From Saccharospirillum sp040881935 (GTDB taxonomy: Bacteria > Pseudomonadota > Gammaproteobacteria > Pseudomonadales > Natronospirillaceae): a DNA stretch of 24,024 nt. The stretch is from positions 1-24,024 of the forward strand of contig NZ_JBBECH010000045.1 in NCBI RefSeq assembly GCF_040881935.1. The letters run 5' to 3'. The notes below the pieces were generated by a model that was not told the origin of the DNA, searched no databases, and saw only the letters and a list, made by a program, of their open reading frames with translations. Below are positions 22,322-24,024 of this stretch, in pieces. Position numbers and translations under genes: made by a program. The stretch's first letter is position 1, and the number at the start of each line of letters is the position of its first letter.

Positions 22322-22831
22322 ATGTTGAAAACTTTAGGCTTAACACTAGCGGGTCTGGTGGCGGGTATATCCGTCGCCCATGCTGGTCTGATCACAGATA
22401 CCGTTGAGAATAATCAGTATCTGTCTACCTGGCAGTCGTATTCCTACACTCACGATATTAATGACGATGGCTTTATGCTGGGCTCCGCGACTAGCGGCTC
22501 TTTGAGCATCGACATTCGTGATGATCAGGACCAGTGGTGGGAAACATTCGAGTGGACTTTAGTTGTCGTTGACGACTTCGATTTCGACACCGACGGCTTT
22601 ACGTTCTACACGAACAACTTTCATAACGATTTGGGACTGGAAGCGCTGGCATCGTTGAATGCCAACGGCATGCTTGACGTCTCAGTGACCTCACTGTGGG
22701 GCGATTTCTATCTTGGCAATTCAGTACTGTCCGTGATTACCGAAGTTCCTGAGCCTGGCACCATTGCGCTTGTAGGTGCTGGCCTGTTCGGTCTGTTCGT
22801 TGCTCGTCGTCGCAAAGATGCCACCGCCTAA
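22322..22831 (+). CDS. PEP-CTERM sorted secreted protein
   Basis: 169 residues. Signal peptide MLKTLGLTLAGLVAGISVAHA with AHA cleavage site, an acidic beta-rich middle rich in Asp and aromatic residues (DDQDQWWETFEWTLVVVDD), and a C-terminal sorting signal: VPEPGTIALVGAGLFGLFVA then RRRK. PEP, hydrophobic helix and Arg cluster are the three parts recognised by exosortase, which processes such proteins at the inner membrane for export, usually linked with extracellular polymer production. The exosortase itself is not in this window. AAGGATAGGGTG before ATG supports the start; a terminator follows directly. Confidence 0.85.
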   Translation: MLKTLGLTLAGLVAGISVAHAGLITDTVENNQYLSTWQSYSYTHDINDDGFMLGSATSGSLSIDIRDDQDQWWETFEWTLVVVDDFDFDTDGFTFYTNNFHNDLGLEALASLNANGMLDVSVTSLWGDFYLGNSVLSVITEVPEPGTIALVGAGLFGLFVARRRKDATA

Positions 22832-22852
22832 TTTACCAGTCGGTATTGCTGA

Positions 22853-22877
22853 AACCCACCTGACGGTGGGTTTTTTT
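22853..22877 (+). terminator. Rho-independent terminator after the PEP-CTERM gene
   Basis: AACCCACC-TGAC-GGTGGGTT, perfect 8-bp stem and tetraloop, followed by five more T. Begins 21 bases after the stop. Confidence 0.9.
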
Positions 22878-22975
22878 ATGCCCGAAAGGTAAGGCCTGGC
22901 ACATGGTTAAACCATTGAGACATCCGTTGAGCTGTGAGAAAGTGCGTTTTCCCAAATTCACGGATCTTAGCCGCA

Positions 22976-24007
22976 ATGAAAACTGTTTTCTCGCCCTTGC
23001 ACCACCGCCGTACTGCCAAATCTGAACTGGATGGCGGCATTCTGGTCGAACCCTACGAAAAACCGTCCCGGGCCGAGACCATCCTGGCGCGGGTGATTCA
23101 TCAGAAGCTGGGGGATGTTATCGAACCGGAAGAATTCGGACTCGAGCCAATACTCAGAATTCACAGTGCCGACTATGTCGACTTCCTCAAACAGTGCTGG
23201 GACGAGTGGACTGCTGCGGGGAAACCGGGGGAGGCCATACCTGCCATCTGGGCCGGACGGGGCATGAGACACCGGGAACCCAAAGACATTGATGGTCGGC
23301 TGGGGTATTTCAGCTTTTCAGCTGAATCTTCCATCACCGAAGGCACCTGGGATGCCGCCTATGCGTCCGCGCAGGTTGCCCTTACCGCGCAAAAACGAAT
23401 AGCCGGTGGCGACCGGGCCGCCTTCGCCCTGTGCCGCCCACCCGGGCATCATGCCGCAGCCGATATGTACGGTGGCTACTGCTTCTTTAACAATGCGGCG
23501 ATATCCGCTCAGGCGTTTTTAGACCAGGGCGCAAAGCGAGTAGCGATTCTCGATGTCGACTTCCATCACGGCAACGGCACCCAAAGCATCTTTTATAACC
23601 GCGACGACGTGCTCACCATTAGCCTGCACGGCGACCCGGACCAGGCATTCCCTCATTTTCTCGGCTTTGAAGACGAAACCGGCGAAGGTGCCGGAGCGGG
23701 TTACAATCTCAACATTGTTTACCCGCCCAATACGCCGTTCAGTGTTTGGCAGGAAGGGCTGGAGCGTGCCTGTCGGGAAATCGAACAATACGGCCCGGAT
23801 GCAGTCATCGTGGCACTGGGTGTGGATACATTCGAAGGCGACCCGATCTCCTTCTTTAAGTTGACCTCAGCAGATTACCTCACCATGGGCCAGCGCATCG
23901 CTCAGTTAAACCTGCCCACCCTGTTCACCATGGAAGGCGGGTATGATGTGGAAGCCATTGGCGTCAATGCGGTGAATGTGCTGGAAGGGTTTGAGTCGGG
24001 CTTATGA
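22976..24007 (+). CDS. aphA: Acetylpolyamine amidohydrolase (histone-deacetylase family)
   Basis: 343 residues; the Mycoplana ramosa enzyme is 341. Reaction: deacetylation of acetylated polyamines (acetylputrescine, acetylcadaverine), zinc dependent. Counting from ATG 22976, the key residues fall at the same numbers as in the Mycoplana enzyme: H158/H159 in CRPPGHHAAADMYGGYCFFN, zinc ligands D195 and H197 in AILDVDFHHGNGT and D284 in ALGVDTFEGD, and Y323 in MEGGYDVEAI. E117 in the substrate cleft is kept, while position 106 is D (the Mycoplana residue is E). This numbering supports the chosen start; the extension to 22934 (GTG) adds 14 residues with no match. Its stop overlaps the next ATG. 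Confidence 0.93.
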   Translation: MKTVFSPLHHRRTAKSELDGGILVEPYEKPSRAETILARVIHQKLGDVIEPEEFGLEPILRIHSADYVDFLKQCWDEWTAAGKPGEAIPAIWAGRGMRHREPKDIDGRLGYFSFSAESSITEGTWDAAYASAQVALTAQKRIAGGDRAAFALCRPPGHHAAADMYGGYCFFNNAAISAQAFLDQGAKRVAILDVDFHHGNGTQSIFYNRDDVLTISLHGDPDQAFPHFLGFEDETGEGAGAGYNLNIVYPPNTPFSVWQEGLERACREIEQYGPDAVIVALGVDTFEGDPISFFKLTSADYLTMGQRIAQLNLPTLFTMEGGYDVEAIGVNAVNVLEGFESGL

Positions 24008-24024
24008 GCTACCAATACACCCTG
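24004..24024 (+). CDS. Start of a further gene, cut by the window edge
   Basis: ATG 24004 overlaps the amidohydrolase TGA (ATGA) and reads MSYQYTL to the window end. The overlap suggests a co-transcribed, possibly polyamine-related gene, but seven codons identify nothing. Confidence 0.5.

Noticed and set aside
1..24024. CRISPR arrays, tRNA/rRNA genes, IS elements, transposase genes
   Set aside because: None found by reading: no regularly spaced repeats, no cloverleaf or rRNA signatures recognised, no transposase-like protein in any frame. Short ncRNAs cannot be excluded by eye.

Overview
The window looks like chromosomal DNA of a marine or halophilic gammaproteobacterium, perhaps Oceanospirillales-like. 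This is inferred from protein flavour (DinB, RssA-type patatin, YqhA, DUF418, acetylpolyamine amidohydrolase, PEP-CTERM) and from the Mrp/Mbh-type antiporter operon; the species is not identifiable from sequence alone. The window joins a left accessory region (about 1-10,000) to a right-hand block of ordinary chromosomal genes (about 10,100-24,024). A run of 100 N (22086-22185) marks a scaffold join.

Left, 1-1444: AT-rich DNA with two translationally coupled minus-strand genes of unknown function, one encoding a three-helix membrane protein. Next comes a minus-strand defence-type cluster, read right to left: a PLD-nuclease/SF2-helicase/DUF3427 gene (6857-3820), a 61-codon ORF, darT (DNA ADP-ribosyltransferase toxin), darG (macrodomain antitoxin), then a decayed DUF3427 C-terminus. 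The helicase gene is split into two frames by an 8-bp tandem duplication at 5644-5659; removing one copy restores a single 1009-residue frame. A plus-strand RelE/ParE toxin-antitoxin pair (7050-7534) sits just upstream of it, between fragments of a small conserved gene and of helicase genes.

7537-9958 is a mosaic of gene scraps plus a 55-aa protein, a secreted protein, a small membrane protein and a NYN-LOTUS protein. It ends with a second, truncated copy of the darG 3' end (9752-9958). The two darG 3' copies form a direct repeat of about 205 bp that brackets about 8 kb of the island.

Right, 10098-17786: yqhA, then eight overlapping genes for a membrane antiporter in the order E-F-G-(A-tail+B)-C-D-D-D. 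This is the order of the antiporter module of archaeal Mbh complexes, with no full-length MrpA and no hydrogenase genes. After it come a LuxR-type tail remnant, a PLDc_N-like small membrane protein, a patatin phospholipase, dinB with a LexA box, a DUF418 membrane protein, a DUF2061 membrane protein, the scaffold gap, a PEP-CTERM secreted protein with a clear terminator, and an acetylpolyamine amidohydrolase whose active-site residues fall at the same numbers as in the Mycoplana enzyme. The start of one more gene overlaps its stop codon.
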